In this document: positions 1-13,600 of the stretch, piece after piece | Layout: each line of letters opens with the position of its first letter | Position numbering within the stretch: the first letter of the stretch is position 1 | From: Scardovia inopinata JCM 12537 | GTDB lineage: Bacteria; Actinomycetota; Actinomycetes; Actinomycetales; Bifidobacteriaceae | Direction of reading: 5' to 3' | Assembly: GCF_001042695.1 (NCBI RefSeq) | Contig: NZ_AP012334.1 | Span: forward strand, 1,674,001 to 1,738,000 | DNA: 64,000 bases | The notes under the pieces: generated by a model | Database searches by the model: none | Told to the model about the DNA's origin: nothing | What the model saw: the letters and a program-made list of their open reading frames with translations, nothing else | Translations under genes and position numbers: made by a program

Positions 1-1
1 A

Positions 2-61
2 CGCAAGCCCAGCAAGGGGAAGAAAGCTGCCAAGAAAGCCATCAAGACCAGGCGGTCATAA
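2..61 (+). CDS. C-terminal tail of an unidentified protein (5' end outside window)
   Basis: Only the last 19 codons are visible, ending in TAA. They encode a very basic tail dominated by Lys, Arg and Ala (KPSKGKKAAKKAIKTRRS), of the kind found at the ends of nucleic-acid-binding proteins such as helicases. The family cannot be named from this. The last codons overlap the first unit of a short GCGGTCATAA repeat array that continues downstream. It is convergent with the acyltransferase gene, whose stop lies about 100 bases further on. Confidence 0.55.
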   Translation, partial: RKPSKGKKAAKKAIKTRRS

Positions 62-167
62 AACAAGCGGTCATAAGGTCATAAAAAAGACAGTCATAGC
101 GGTCATAAACTTCTGCGGCTTTTATCTGCTTTTATCAGCTTTTATCTGTTTTGTCAGCTTTTATCTG
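52..167. repeat. Two short degenerate direct-repeat arrays between convergent genes
   Basis: The unit GCGGTCATAA occurs at 52-61, 67-76 and 99-108, with partial copies at 77-84 and 92-98. It is followed by an array of CTTTTATCTG or CTTTTATCAG units at 119-128, 129-138, 139-148 and 158-167, with a degenerate ttttgtcag unit between. Both arrays fill the gap between two convergent genes and run into their last codons. No hairpin with a T-run is visible, so a terminator role is not shown. Replication slippage is a simple explanation. Confidence 0.6.
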
Positions 168-2218
168 CTCTGAAGCCAATTATGGAGGGCATCATAGATT
201 GTCCCTGCATACAGGGGGGCTCCAGCAGGAGTCGGGTGAATCCCGTCACTGGACAAGAGCTGGGGATGACTGCGGGCAGCAGCGTCCCAGTTTACCAGCA
301 AGGCTTCATGGGGATGACGATTCACAAAATCTTGTGCATTTCGGTTCGAAGCAGCCGCCCAGGACCTGTCCATATGAGCATTAACAACAACAAAAATATG
401 CCCTGGGCCGGCAGTTCTGTAGATATCTTCCCATTGTTGCGGACTCCCGGCAGCATTAGTGCCCAGGGAAATAATCAGATATTGTCTCAGCAAGCCCCGT
501 GCCTTCAGATTGGCGATTGTGCCAGCGCCTTCATAGAGAAAGCGGGAAACCTTTGCATCTATGACGATCCCGGGGAATCTGGCCTGCAGAGCAGATGCAG
601 AACCCAGCATGACAGAGTCGCCTACTGCGGTTATGCGAGAGCCGGAAGGCATAACCACAGACTTAGGGCTCGCCGTGGATGACCTGTCGGATTGAGATGC
701 AGAAGGTCTCTTGCTGGGAGTTTTGGCAGACTTTTCTCTCTGCCTGGAGGGTTTCCGGCTGGAAGGTTCCTTGCCCGTTTGAGAAGCCAGAACCCGCTCC
801 TGTTCCTGCAGTTGAGATTGAATTGATGTTTGGGCAGGAGCATGGCCAATAATTGCCAGACAGCCAATCCACAAGACAACTACTAGCCCCATGACCACAA
901 CCCGCTGAAGATTGCTGGCCAGTCGCCGAGGCTCTTCCACATATCTGGCACTGAGCCAAGTCATTATGAGGGTTACCAGGCATGCCAGAAGAGCAATCAG
1001 CCATTCATATCGTCCACGGAGACTGGGGAAAAGCAATCTGAGCAAAATATACAGTGGCCAATGCCACAAATATATTCCATAAGAATATTTTCCTGCCAGC
1101 CGCAAAGGTTTCCACACAAAGATTGCTTTCATCCATGACTTGCGGGGCATCGTCCCCCATAACATTCCCAGGGTCAGAAAAGCTGTCAGGAAAAGTACCC
1201 CTTGAAAAGCAGCATCCCGGCTGGTCAATCCATAGGTTAGACAGCAAAAGACAATCAAGGAAAGAAAAGAAATCAGGGGAAGGACAGATTTACCCAGAGG
1301 AGTCTGAGCAAAACGGCTATTAGCAACGTTTTTCGGATTCATCCTGTCAGCCAGATCCGCTAAAACCTTCTGTCTGGGCGTGCAGGTGCTTTCCAAAAAC
1401 GCCTGTTCTACTACCCCCCTCAGCTTGATCCCCTGAGAATGCACCAGAGCAAAGGCAAAAGCAGCTCCCAGCAGGAGACCAAAGCTATGCGTCCCTAGAT
1501 CAAAATATACCCGGGTAGGATGGGAAGGATCAGCGTGAAAAATAAGCCCCATGGCGGCAGCGCTGGCAAAAGACAAAATAGTTGAGACAAGAGCCCCCGT
1601 CAGCCCCACTGATCTCATCACTGCTGTTGTCTGCAGATATTGTCCTATAGTGGCAGAAAATTCGTTCTTTCCTCCCCTTGCCGTTTGTTTTGCTGATTTT
1701 TTATGCAGGACAGCAGCAAAAATCAGACTCAGATAGAGAGGAGCAAGCAGATAGAATTGAGCACAGATAGCTAGGAACCACAGTGGTTCCAACAGGTTCG
1801 GGACGCTCTGATCAAAATAACTGCCTCCGGTGAAGATACTGTAATAATTATAAGAAAAAGTCACAGAAGCGAGAATCCGTTTACCCAAACCCACCAGTGC
1901 ATCTTTATTAATGAACCAGGCAAGAATGGTAACGGTTGGAATCATGACAATCATGGCAGGAAACAGGCGCCTCAGCCGCCTCAGATAAAAATGTCCCAGA
2001 TATTTCCCCCATTGGCCAGGCTTCATAAGACCCTGATCCTTGTTCCACGCTGTCATAAAATCTTTAATCAGCGACAGGGTAATCAAAAAACCGGTGAGGG
2101 TAAAGAAGACATCAACCCCTATAAAGCCCCCGGGGAAAATCTGACCGCAATAATGGTAGAGGACAATAGCAATAATAGCTATCCCCTTTATGCCATCCAA
2201 AGCGTAATTCCTCTTCAT
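161..2218 (-). CDS. Membrane O-acyltransferase (acyltransferase-3/OafA family) with C-terminal SGNH domain
   Basis: Predicted polytopic membrane protein of 685 residues that would move acyl groups onto cell-surface glycans. The N-terminus has the family opening ALDGIKGIAIIAIVLYHY followed by about ten hydrophobic segments over the first ~450 residues. A Ser/Lys/Arg-rich linker follows, then a C-terminal SGNH-hydrolase-like domain with a GDSVM nucleophile block and a DGIHPTPAG His block. This is the OafA/OatA layout (membrane transferase plus extracytoplasmic esterase-fold domain). An upstream TTG at 2224 is in frame, but the ATG at 2218 is preferred because AAAAGG sits about seven bases before it. 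It follows the crcB pair on the same strand after about 95 bases. The acceptor glycan is unknown. Confidence 0.85.
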   Translation of the reverse strand: MKRNYALDGIKGIAIIAIVLYHYCGQIFPGGFIGVDVFFTLTGFLITLSLIKDFMTAWNKDQGLMKPGQWGKYLGHFYLRRLRRLFPAMIVMIPTVTILAWFINKDALVGLGKRILASVTFSYNYYSIFTGGSYFDQSVPNLLEPLWFLAICAQFYLLAPLYLSLIFAAVLHKKSAKQTARGGKNEFSATIGQYLQTTAVMRSVGLTGALVSTILSFASAAAMGLIFHADPSHPTRVYFDLGTHSFGLLLGAAFAFALVHSQGIKLRGVVEQAFLESTCTPRQKVLADLADRMNPKNVANSRFAQTPLGKSVLPLISFLSLIVFCCLTYGLTSRDAAFQGVLFLTAFLTLGMLWGTMPRKSWMKAIFVWKPLRLAGKYSYGIYLWHWPLYILLRLLFPSLRGRYEWLIALLACLVTLIMTWLSARYVEEPRRLASNLQRVVVMGLVVVLWIGCLAIIGHAPAQTSIQSQLQEQERVLASQTGKEPSSRKPSRQREKSAKTPSKRPSASQSDRSSTASPKSVVMPSGSRITAVGDSVMLGSASALQARFPGIVIDAKVSRFLYEGAGTIANLKARGLLRQYLIISLGTNAAGSPQQWEDIYRTAGPGHIFVVVNAHMDRSWAAASNRNAQDFVNRHPHEALLVNWDAAARSHPQLLSSDGIHPTPAGAPLYAGTIYDALHNWLQSR

Positions 2219-2312
2219 AACCAACCTTTTCCATTTTGTCCATCACGGTAACCAACAAAAATATAGCTGTCAGCTAGTACAAATTGTGACGTCCGATCCG
2301 CCGACTGTACCC

Positions 2313-2696
2313 TTATCTGACCAGCAGATATCCCAGAGCTGCACATCCTGGAGGAAGAAGGAGGCAGGCGAATAAATATCCCCATCCTGTTCGATAATTT
2401 TTCTTTTCCCAAAGGACAGTGATCTCATTCATAGCAGTAGAAAAGGTCGAAAATCCTCCTAAAAATCCAGCCGACAGGACAGAAGACAAAGCAGTGGGAA
2501 CCAGGGCAGATGCTCCAAGGGTCGCAATAATTCCCAGGAGAAAGGAGGCAAGAGCATTAATAATCAATGTAGACAGGGGAAAAGCTCTTCCCCAGATCTG
2601 TTTAATCAGGGTATCAAGAACAAATCTGAGCAGAGCCCCCAGGCCCCCGAATAGGCAAATAATAAGGACAGTCAGCCAGGCAGACATTCCTCTCAT
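2313..2696 (-). CDS. crcB: Fluoride ion channel Fluc/CrcB, second subunit
   Basis: 127-residue, four-helix membrane protein of the CrcB/Fluc family, which exports fluoride through dual-topology dimers. Visible family signatures are an early GGLGALLRF, an Asn-containing helix (LIINALASFLLG) and the GGFSTFSTAMNE segment that supplies the pore Phe/Thr/Ser residues. The longest reading frame begins at 2867, but its first 57 residues are translated from the preceding crcB gene in another frame and do not resemble the family. The ATG at 2696 overlaps the preceding stop codon as ATGA, indicating translational coupling. Adjacent unequal crcB copies often form heterodimers. Confidence 0.9.
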   Translation of the reverse strand: MRGMSAWLTVLIICLFGGLGALLRFVLDTLIKQIWGRAFPLSTLIINALASFLLGIIATLGASALVPTALSSVLSAGFLGGFSTFSTAMNEITVLWEKKNYRTGWGYLFACLLLPPGCAALGYLLVR

Positions 2697-3217
2697 CTTT
2701 TCCTCTTCCCCGTGACAGCTTTGCCCAGCCGGGCCCCTGCATAAGAACAGACGAGCCCCACAAGAATAGTGCCGCTTGCATATAATGCATAAGCTGCGAG
2801 GTGACCGGACCGGATCATCGTTACTTGCTCCCAGGCAAAAGTCGACATAGTGGACAGGCCGCCGCAAAAGCCCATACCCAACCCCCTGTTGACTATCTGT
2901 CCCTGCCGTTTATCCATCACGCTGAGTCCGGTTAAGAGTGCCGTCAGGCACGCATAAAGAAAGCAAGCAATCAGATTGGCTACCAAAGTTCCCCAGCGCA
3001 GGCTGGACCACACCTGCATAGGATTGCTGCCAGCGGCCGCTGAATTGTCAGGAGAGAAAACGGCTGGGTTGCCGAAAGATAGGCCATAACGAAGGCCAGT
3101 TCCCAAGCAGCCGCCCAGAAATACGACAAGATAGAAAGCCCAGTCCTTCAAAGGTGATGGCCTGTGATCTATTTTACTGTGATTTATTTTACTGTGGTCT
3201 ATTTTATTTGTCATCAT
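2693..3217 (-). CDS. crcB: Fluoride ion channel Fluc/CrcB, first subunit
   Basis: 174 residues, longer than the usual ~125. The CrcB core is clear: a GGCLGTGLRYG first helix, NLIACFLYA, and the GGLSTMSTFAWE pore signature. The extra length is an N-terminal hydrophilic tail with a repeated K-I-D/N-H-S pattern (residues ~5-18) and a Ser/Asn-rich insertion after the first helix. The start at 3217 has AGAGG six bases upstream; a second ATG follows directly. It is coupled to the second crcB by an ATGA overlap. The tail is encoded by near-identical 15-base units, so it probably arose by slippage. Confidence 0.9.
   Translation of the reverse strand: MMTNKIDHSKINHSKIDHRPSPLKDWAFYLVVFLGGCLGTGLRYGLSFGNPAVFSPDNSAAAGSNPMQVWSSLRWGTLVANLIACFLYACLTALLTGLSVMDKRQGQIVNRGLGMGFCGGLSTMSTFAWEQVTMIRSGHLAAYALYASGTILVGLVCSYAGARLGKAVTGKRKR
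3166..3211. repeat. Tandem ~15-bp repeat inside the 5' end of crcB
   Basis: About three imperfect copies of a 15-base unit (core ctattttactgtga) lie in frame in the first crcB gene and encode the repeated KIDHS/KINHS/KIDH peptide. The unit is a multiple of three, so changes in copy number would keep the frame. Confidence 0.7.
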
Positions 3218-3352
3218 ATGTAACCTCTATCATACCCACGTCCTCCTTGTACCTGCACACCGAAGCCACCGATATTACCATTACCAATCACCACTATCGC
3301 CCACCACTACCAGAAAAATCTCTTCGGGGCAATGTATTTATACCGTATATCT

Positions 3353-3384
3353 ATTCCAGGTATTTATAATTCCAGGTATTTATA
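3353..3384. repeat. Perfect 16-bp tandem duplication upstream of the holin-like gene
   Basis: The 16-mer attccaggtatttata occurs twice back to back (3353-3368 and 3369-3384), ending about 50 bases before the candidate -10 box of the holin-like gene. It lies in the divergent gap between that gene and crcB. It could be a pair of regulator half-sites on one face of the helix or a slippage duplication. The sequence alone does not decide. Confidence 0.7.
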
Positions 3385-3434
3385 CTGGGTATCTACCAGC
3401 GACTTATCTCCGCCTGTCTGGTTATAAGTCTGCA

Positions 3435-3440
3435 TATAAT
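3435..3440 (+). promoter_or_regulatory. Candidate -10 box (TATAAT) of a leaderless transcript
   Basis: A perfect TATAAT ends six bases before the ATG at 3447, so the expected transcription start falls on or next to the A of the start codon. There is no ribosome binding site in the gap. This is the arrangement of leaderless mRNAs, which are common in Actinobacteria. No good -35 hexamer is visible at the usual distance. Confidence 0.55.
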
Positions 3441-3446
3441 AGACAT

Positions 3447-3818
3447 ATGAGAAATTTTCTGGTTAGTTGGTTCATTATGACGATTGCCTGCGGGATTACA
3501 TCCTGGTTGCTTCCCGGAGCCTATGTGGTAGGGGGAAACAAACTGCTGGCCTATGTCGCTTTTGCCCTTTTCATGGCTTTGATTAATGCATCAATTAAAC
3601 CCTTCCTCCAAATGCTTGCTCTTCCAGCGTCTATCATGTCGTTTGGGATTACAGCAATACTCATCAATGTTGCTCTCCTGGCTCTTGCTTCTTCCCTTGC
3701 AACCGGGGTTTTTGGCGTAGGGCTTGCATTTAAAAGCTTCTGGTGGGCCTTGCTGGGAGCATTTGTCATATCTATGATATCCAGCATTCTTGATGCAATT
3801 ATGAACTATCTGGTCTAA
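3447..3818 (+). CDS. Phage holin family 4 superfamily IV-type small membrane protein
   Basis: 123-residue membrane protein with four predicted transmembrane helices. It resembles the PF04020 family, annotated as mycobacterial 4-TMS phage holin; the middle segment ALINASIKPFLQMLALPAS is typical. Despite the name, chromosomal members are widespread and not tied to lysis, and their function is unsettled. The start at 3447 is the first ATG and immediately follows a TATAAT box, so the message is probably leaderless. No prophage genes are nearby. Confidence 0.8.
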   Translation: MRNFLVSWFIMTIACGITSWLLPGAYVVGGNKLLAYVAFALFMALINASIKPFLQMLALPASIMSFGITAILINVALLALASSLATGVFGVGLAFKSFWWALLGAFVISMISSILDAIMNYLV

Positions 3819-3853
3819 GGTCATACCTTGGTACAAATGTAAGGTTAAAACAT

Positions 3854-4159
3854 ATGAAGAGGAAAGAGCTCAAAGAATATAAGGTAACCATCATATTGCT
3901 GTCAGCAGCGATGATAGTTTTACTTATTGGATTAGGTGTTTACTTATTCTTTGAATGGAAATTATCCCAGATTGCAGCACTCCCCAATGATGATGTTGGT
4001 GGGTGGAGTAAGCTTTTTGGTTTTCCTGTGTTGGGTGTGGGGTCGCTTGTAGGGTGTTTCCTTATGTGGGGGTCGGTTCCTACGTTTATTGCTGCGGGAG
4101 TGTCCGCCTGTATTCAGGTGACTCACCATAAAAATAAACAACAACCAAACAAACAATAA
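3854..4159 (+). CDS. Small two-TM membrane protein of unknown function
   Basis: 101 residues. A basic N-terminus (MKRKELKEYK) precedes a hydrophobic helix at about residues 11-33. A polar loop follows, then a second hydrophobic stretch at about 55-88 and a Lys/Gln/Asn-rich tail. AAGG lies nine bases upstream of the ATG. It follows the holin-like gene by 35 bases and may be cotranscribed with it. No family is recognised. Confidence 0.6.
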   Translation: MKRKELKEYKVTIILLSAAMIVLLIGLGVYLFFEWKLSQIAALPNDDVGGWSKLFGFPVLGVGSLVGCFLMWGSVPTFIAAGVSACIQVTHHKNKQQPNKQ

Positions 4160-4230
4160 TAACTAAAAATAAGAAATAAAACAATTAAAAAATAAAATTA
4201 AGTTAAGGTGTTTGGTTGGGTGTGGGTATT

Positions 4231-4259
4231 GGGTTTAACTGGTGTGGCCGGTTAAACCC
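4231..4259. terminator. Strong hairpin downstream of the rRNA operon
   Basis: gggtttaactgg and ccggttaaaccc can form a 12-bp stem (one G-U pair) around a short loop. It lies just past the 3' end of 5S rRNA on the minus strand and after the small membrane gene on the plus strand. No T-run abuts it. On the minus strand a T-rich stretch begins about 30 bases further on. It is best read as an rRNA operon terminator or 3' processing structure, possibly bidirectional. Confidence 0.5.
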
Positions 4260-4283
4260 TTCATCGTACTGTTAATGTTTGTG

Positions 4284-4399
4284 TGTGGCGGTGTGCTACT
4301 TTCCCGCGTCCTGTCGGATGGAGTATCATTGCCGTGCCAGGTCTTAGCTTCCGGGTTCGGGATGGTGCCGGGCGTTTCCCCTGGGCTATGACCGCCACA
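4284..4399 (-). rRNA. rrf: 5S ribosomal RNA
   Basis: About 116 nt. The ends pair as TGTGGCGG (5') with CCGCCACA (3'), forming the closing helix of 5S rRNA. The interior contains the conserved loop sequences expected after a 23S gene. Ends are set from this pairing. Confidence 0.92.
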
Positions 4400-4623
4400 A
4401 GACTCTATTCTCTTATTATTCTGTTGTTTTATTGTGTGGTGGGTTGGGGACCGGTTAGTGGACGGGGCGGCTGCTTGCTTGAGGTTGGGTGGTGTAGTAT
4501 ATAGTTTGAGAGTGTGTCACTAACAGTAGTGTGTTCTCTTGTTGCTGTGAGGAGTGTTACACTGTTCTTACCCGCATGCTCATACATACTCGTATAAGCT
4601 GATGGTAAGAATGGTGAGAAAGA

Positions 4624-9626
<5,003 letters not shown>

Positions 9627-10060
9627 AACCTCACAGAAGACTCAAAACAAGCCCACAAAAAAGAAAAAAACAAAAAGCACAAGGACACCCAACCACCCAC
9701 AGGCAGCCAAGCACCTCACACAAAAAACATGCCCCCCACAAGCACACCACACAAGCACACCCATGAGAAACACACTGGCAATCAAAAAACAAAAACCAAA
9801 CCAAAAACAAACTTTCAGTTCAGGCATAAAAAGTAGCACAAAACACGCTATTGAGTTCTCAAACCACCACCACACAACCAGCCACAACCCCCAACCACGA
9901 AGGAAGCAACCCCGCAGGCAGCAAAAAAAAACAATACACCACCCCACCCCACACCACAACCCCCCGGCGTGTCGCAAAAGAAATTTCAACGTTTTGCACT
10001 TTTTCGTCCTTCTGGTCTCCAAAAGAGTAAATCTATATTAGATTATTTATATAAGATTAG
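9627..10060 (-). promoter_or_regulatory. rRNA operon leader and promoter region
   Basis: About 430 bases upstream of 16S without a gene. It holds the actinobacterial leader element (GTGGTGGTTTGAGAAC then TCAATAGCGTG, 9855-9870 outward) and A/C-rich low-complexity sequence. On the minus strand a weak promoter-like pair is TTGTGG, 17 bases, TATTGT, around 9930-9960. Further upstream an AT-rich stretch (10020-10060) with the near-palindrome AATCTATATTAGATT at 10030-10044 could act as an UP-type element. The precise promoter is not certain. A plus-strand reading frame across this region is spurious. Confidence 0.4.
9855..9870 (-). repeat. rRNA leader/spacer element, 16S leader copy
   Basis: The same 16-mer as in the 16S-23S spacer (7879-7894), here followed by TCAATAGCGTGTTTTGTG. 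It probably belongs to the processing stem or antitermination leader of the rRNA precursor. Confidence 0.6.
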
Positions 10061-10174
10061 AAATTACAAAGAATTACCACAGCAGGTACCTGAGGCATAC
10101 GGCCAGAGATGTCCCCGCAAGAGACAGGAGACACCCTAACCATAGATTGCGGGATACGGATTACTGGAGTAGAT

Positions 10175-10945
10175 ATGACCGAAAAACCATACAAAATAGC
10201 CGTTCTTACCGGAGCCGGCATTTCAACAAGCGCCGGCATCCCCGATTTCAGAGGACCTGAAGGAGTCTGGACCAAGCATCCGGAGCAAATGAATGTTTAC
10301 GATATTCAAGCATTTCTGACCAGCAAAGACGATCGGGAATACTCCTGGAGATGGCAGAAGGAGTCCCCCGTTTGGAATGCCCAACCAGGAGTAGCACATC
10401 AGGCTCTGGTAAAGCTGGAAAAAGCTGGTCTTCTAACCCTGCTGGCAACACAAAACTTTGATGGTTTGCATGAAAAGGCCGGCAACAGCGACCACGTGAT
10501 TGTTAACCTGCATGGGACCATAGCAAGTTCTCACTGCATGCGCTGCCATAAGAAGTACAAAACAGCGGACATCATGGATCAGCTGGACGCCAATCCTGAT
10601 CCTCATTGCACCAGGTTGCTCCCCTACCAGGGGAACAGACCCTGCGGTGGTTTGATTAAGACTGATGTTACCTATTTTGGGGAAGCCTTGCCGCAGGGAG
10701 CTATGGAATTAAGTTCTCAAAGGGCGCAGGAAGCAGATGAATTTTGGGTGGTCGGCTCCACTTTGGAGGTTTTCCCAGCCGCTTCTCTGGTACCTATTGC
10801 CGCCCGGGCCGGCGTCCCCATCACCATTATGAACATGGGAGCCACTCAATACGATTACCTGGCTGACCGCCTAATTCGGGAGCCTATTGAGCAGGCTCTT
10901 CCTCAATTGGTAGAGAAAACCCTGAAGGAACGGGCCGGGGACTGA
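10175..10945 (+). CDS. Sir2-family NAD-dependent protein deacylase (sirtuin)
   Basis: 256 residues from the ATG at 10175. It removes acyl groups from lysines of cytosolic proteins, consuming NAD and releasing nicotinamide. All sirtuin motifs are present: GAGISTSAGIPDFRG at 13-27 (NAD binding), TQNFD at 92-96, catalytic His113 in NLHG, four zinc Cys (121, 124, 145, 157), and a GSTLEVFPAASL block near the C-terminus. A frame-compatible ATG at 10109 gives 22 more residues without a clear ribosome binding site, whereas CTGGAG lies five bases before 10175. It is followed after 22 bases by clcA on the same strand, possibly in one transcript. Confidence 0.92.
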   Translation: MTEKPYKIAVLTGAGISTSAGIPDFRGPEGVWTKHPEQMNVYDIQAFLTSKDDREYSWRWQKESPVWNAQPGVAHQALVKLEKAGLLTLLATQNFDGLHEKAGNSDHVIVNLHGTIASSHCMRCHKKYKTADIMDQLDANPDPHCTRLLPYQGNRPCGGLIKTDVTYFGEALPQGAMELSSQRAQEADEFWVVGSTLEVFPAASLVPIAARAGVPITIMNMGATQYDYLADRLIREPIEQALPQLVEKTLKERAGD

Positions 10946-10967
10946 CCTCCGGAGAAGGAAGCGGAAG

Positions 10968-12665
10968 ATGCCAAGGAAAAAGCGCCACCGTCAGGAGAAG
11001 CAGGCCCAAGTACCCTTACCCTTACCCTCTCCGCAGGCGACCTTGCCCTCTCACCGGCAGCTGACAAGGCAGTCGCATACCTTACAGCTTTTGTCGGGAG
11101 CCAACCGTATGCGCTGGCTTGTTGCAGCTCAGGGGATCCTCTGCGGGCTAGTAGCAGGAATCCTGGTGGTTGGCTACCGCCTGGCTATCCAATATGGAAC
11201 GATTTTTGCCGGAAAAGCCTACCTGTGGCTCAAGGCCAATCCCTTAGGCCTGCTGGCCTGGGCAGCAGCTGTTGTGGTATCCAGTTTTCTGTTGACCTAT
11301 CTGGTTCGCTGGGAACCATCGGCTTCTGGGTCAGGTATTCCTCAAACTGAAGGGACCCTCCTGTGGGGGCTGCCCATTCGATGGTTTCCTGTGCTCTGCG
11401 TTCGTTATATGGGTGGTATTCTCTGCAGCTTGTTTGGTCTGTCCCTTGGCCGAGAAGGCCCCTCCATCCACATCGGGGCAGCTGCGGCCAAGGCGGTGAG
11501 TTCAAAAACCAGCAAAAACTCAGTTGAAGAGAACAGTCTGATTACTTCCGGGGCTGCGGCTGGTTTATCTGCAGCTTTCAACGCCCCTCTGTCGGGGATG
11601 ATGTTCGCCCTGGAAGAGATTCACAAGAGTTTTTCTCCAACAGTTTTGCTGACCGCGTCCACAGCCGCTCTTACCTCGGATGCGGTTGCCAAGTACTGGT
11701 TCGGTTTGAGACCTGTACTAGATTTCACCCATGTCAATGAAATTCCACTGAAGGACTACCCCTGGCTTCTTCCTCTGGGGCTAGTTTCCGGCCTGATCGG
11801 AGTTATTATTAACCGCAGCTTACTGGCTTTTCAGGTCTTCTATGGAAAAATCCCGGAACTTTTTCGCCCTATGCTGGCCCTGATTCTTGCCCTTCCCTGC
11901 GGAATCTTCCTGCCCTTATCGCTGGGAGGGGGAGCTAACACCATTAAGTTTGCAGAAACAGCATCTGGTTCTCTGAAAATTTTGGTCATTCTGCTGATCG
12001 TAAAAATTCTTTTTACCTCCACCAGTTACAGCAGCGGAGTTCCTGGTGGTATATTTATGCCTATTTTAACCATGGGGGCTTTGGGGGGCGGAATCTTCGC
12101 CCGGCTCATGGTTGTTGCAGGCCTGCTCCCATCAAATCTGACAGCAGTTTTTACCGTTCTGGCTATGGCAGGAGCTCTGACAGCGGCAGTTAAAGCCCCT
12201 ATTACGTCAATTCTTCTGGTTGTAGAAATGTCAGGCTCCCTGGTGCATATGCTCCCCGTAGCCGCGACAGCCTTGATCTCCCTCCTGGTCTCTGATGCCC
12301 TCCACACCAAACCTATCTACCCTGCGCTCCTGGAAAGATACATGATTAAGCATGAACATAAAAATATAGCCGCTATACCTGCTAAAAGCGGGATAGTGGA
12401 GATTCCTGTACAGGTTGACAGCCAGGCTGCGGGCAGACGGATAGGGAACATTGAATGGCCTGAAAGCACCTCTATTATTACGATTCGCAGGGGCGGCCAG
12501 GAATTTGTGCCCCGTCATGATACAAAAATCCTGGCCGGGGATGCTCTCATTGTCACCTTTTCCGGCCAGGATCAGCGCCATGTACGCGAAGGGTTGGAAG
12601 GTATCTGTGGTCAAGGGGATGAAGATCCGGATCCGGATCCAGCGCTCTCCCCTAATTTTGTCTAA
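10968..12665 (+). CDS. CLC-family chloride transporter with C-terminal TrkA-C (RCK-C) domain
   Basis: 565 residues. The membrane core carries CLC selectivity motifs: GSGIP at 121-125, GREGP at 161-165 (gating Glu163) and GVPGGIFMP later. FALEEIHKSF retains the acidic pair (Glu216/217) that in E. coli ClcA includes the internal proton-transfer Glu, so an H+/Cl- exchanger is more likely than a channel. After the last helix, residues ~470-550 look like a TrkA-C domain (IPVQVDSQAAGRRIG and DALIVTFSG), which binds regulatory ligands in other transporters. The ribosome binding site GGAAGCGGAAG immediately precedes the ATG. Its stop overlaps that of the convergent aldo/keto reductase gene by a few bases. 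Confidence 0.9.
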   Translation: MPRKKRHRQEKQAQVPLPLPSPQATLPSHRQLTRQSHTLQLLSGANRMRWLVAAQGILCGLVAGILVVGYRLAIQYGTIFAGKAYLWLKANPLGLLAWAAAVVVSSFLLTYLVRWEPSASGSGIPQTEGTLLWGLPIRWFPVLCVRYMGGILCSLFGLSLGREGPSIHIGAAAAKAVSSKTSKNSVEENSLITSGAAAGLSAAFNAPLSGMMFALEEIHKSFSPTVLLTASTAALTSDAVAKYWFGLRPVLDFTHVNEIPLKDYPWLLPLGLVSGLIGVIINRSLLAFQVFYGKIPELFRPMLALILALPCGIFLPLSLGGGANTIKFAETASGSLKILVILLIVKILFTSTSYSSGVPGGIFMPILTMGALGGGIFARLMVVAGLLPSNLTAVFTVLAMAGALTAAVKAPITSILLVVEMSGSLVHMLPVAATALISLLVSDALHTKPIYPALLERYMIKHEHKNIAAIPAKSGIVEIPVQVDSQAAGRRIGNIEWPESTSIITIRRGGQEFVPRHDTKILAGDALIVTFSGQDQRHVREGLEGICGQGDEDPDPDPALSPNFV

Positions 12666-13522
12666 AAAGTCACCTGATCAGGAACCTGACAGTGACCGCC
12701 TATATGGCGGCGAGAACCGATCAGATCCATTTCATCTTCGCTTAGTTCAAAATCAAAGATTAGGGTATTTTCTCTGATCCTGTCCTGGTGAACAGACTTA
12801 GGCAGAGGAATAATACCCTGTTGCACTTCCCACCTCAGGCAAACCTGAGCCGGGGTATGCCTGTACTTATCCGCCACAGCCTTGATAACCTCATCGGACA
12901 GAATTGCCGCTTCTCCCAAAGGAGCCCAGGCTTCCACCGCGATATTGTGTCTGTGGCAATACCGGACTGCCTCAGCCTGAGGCCAGCCGGGATGAACCTC
13001 AATCTGATCTACCATAGGCTGAACCTGGCAGGTAGCCAAGAGCTCTTCCAGATGGTTAGGCAGAAAGTTGGATACACCAATAGCCTTGATACGGCCCGAT
13101 CGATATAATTCCTCAAAAGCCCGCCAGGTCTCAGCGTTGATTCTTGGCGCATCCGCCCCAAACTGCTTGCGGTTTGCTGGCCAGTGAATCAAATACAGAT
13201 CAAGATAATCCAAGCCCAGCCGGTCCATAGTTTTATCAAAGGCAGCTAAGGTCTTATCGTAACCACGCTCGGAGTTCCACAGCTTGCTGGTAACAAAAAC
13301 ATCCTGGCGGTTCAGGCCGCTGTCGCGGACGGCCTGGCCTACTTCAGCCTCATTACCATACACAGCTGCTGTATCAATATGCCGATAGCCCGCCTCCAGG
13401 GCTTCCAGGACGACTTTTCTGGTAATCTCAGTCGGGGTCTGGAAAGTTCCAAATCCCATACCGGGAATCTGTACCTCGTTGCTCAATTTCATGGGTGAGG
13501 TAAGACTAGTTATTTGCTGCAT
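12662..13522 (-). CDS. Aldo/keto reductase, 2,5-diketo-D-gluconate reductase type
   Basis: 286-residue cytosolic NADPH-dependent carbonyl reductase. The catalytic tetrad is visible as Asp50 and Tyr55 (HIDTAAVYGNE), Lys80 (VTSKLW) and His113 (LIHWP). The C-terminal LPKSVHQDRIREN block is the cofactor-binding signature. The physiological substrate cannot be inferred. Two ATGs occur; the one at 13522 has GGGAGG six bases upstream, while the one at 13528 abuts it, so the shorter start is chosen. It is convergent with clcA with overlapping ends and no terminator visible between. Confidence 0.9.
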   Translation of the reverse strand: MQQITSLTSPMKLSNEVQIPGMGFGTFQTPTEITRKVVLEALEAGYRHIDTAAVYGNEAEVGQAVRDSGLNRQDVFVTSKLWNSERGYDKTLAAFDKTMDRLGLDYLDLYLIHWPANRKQFGADAPRINAETWRAFEELYRSGRIKAIGVSNFLPNHLEELLATCQVQPMVDQIEVHPGWPQAEAVRYCHRHNIAVEAWAPLGEAAILSDEVIKAVADKYRHTPAQVCLRWEVQQGIIPLPKSVHQDRIRENTLIFDFELSEDEMDLIGSRRHIGGHCQVPDQVTF

Positions 13523-13600
13523 ATGCATCCTCCCGTCTTATTGGTAGTGTAACTGGTGGTGTAATTGACAGTGCTTATTTAGCAGTACTGCAACACATCA

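Noticed and set aside
3218-3434. Possible fluoride (crcB) riboswitch upstream of crcB
   Set aside because: The conserved GATG-purine and closing pseudoknot elements could not be found on the minus strand.
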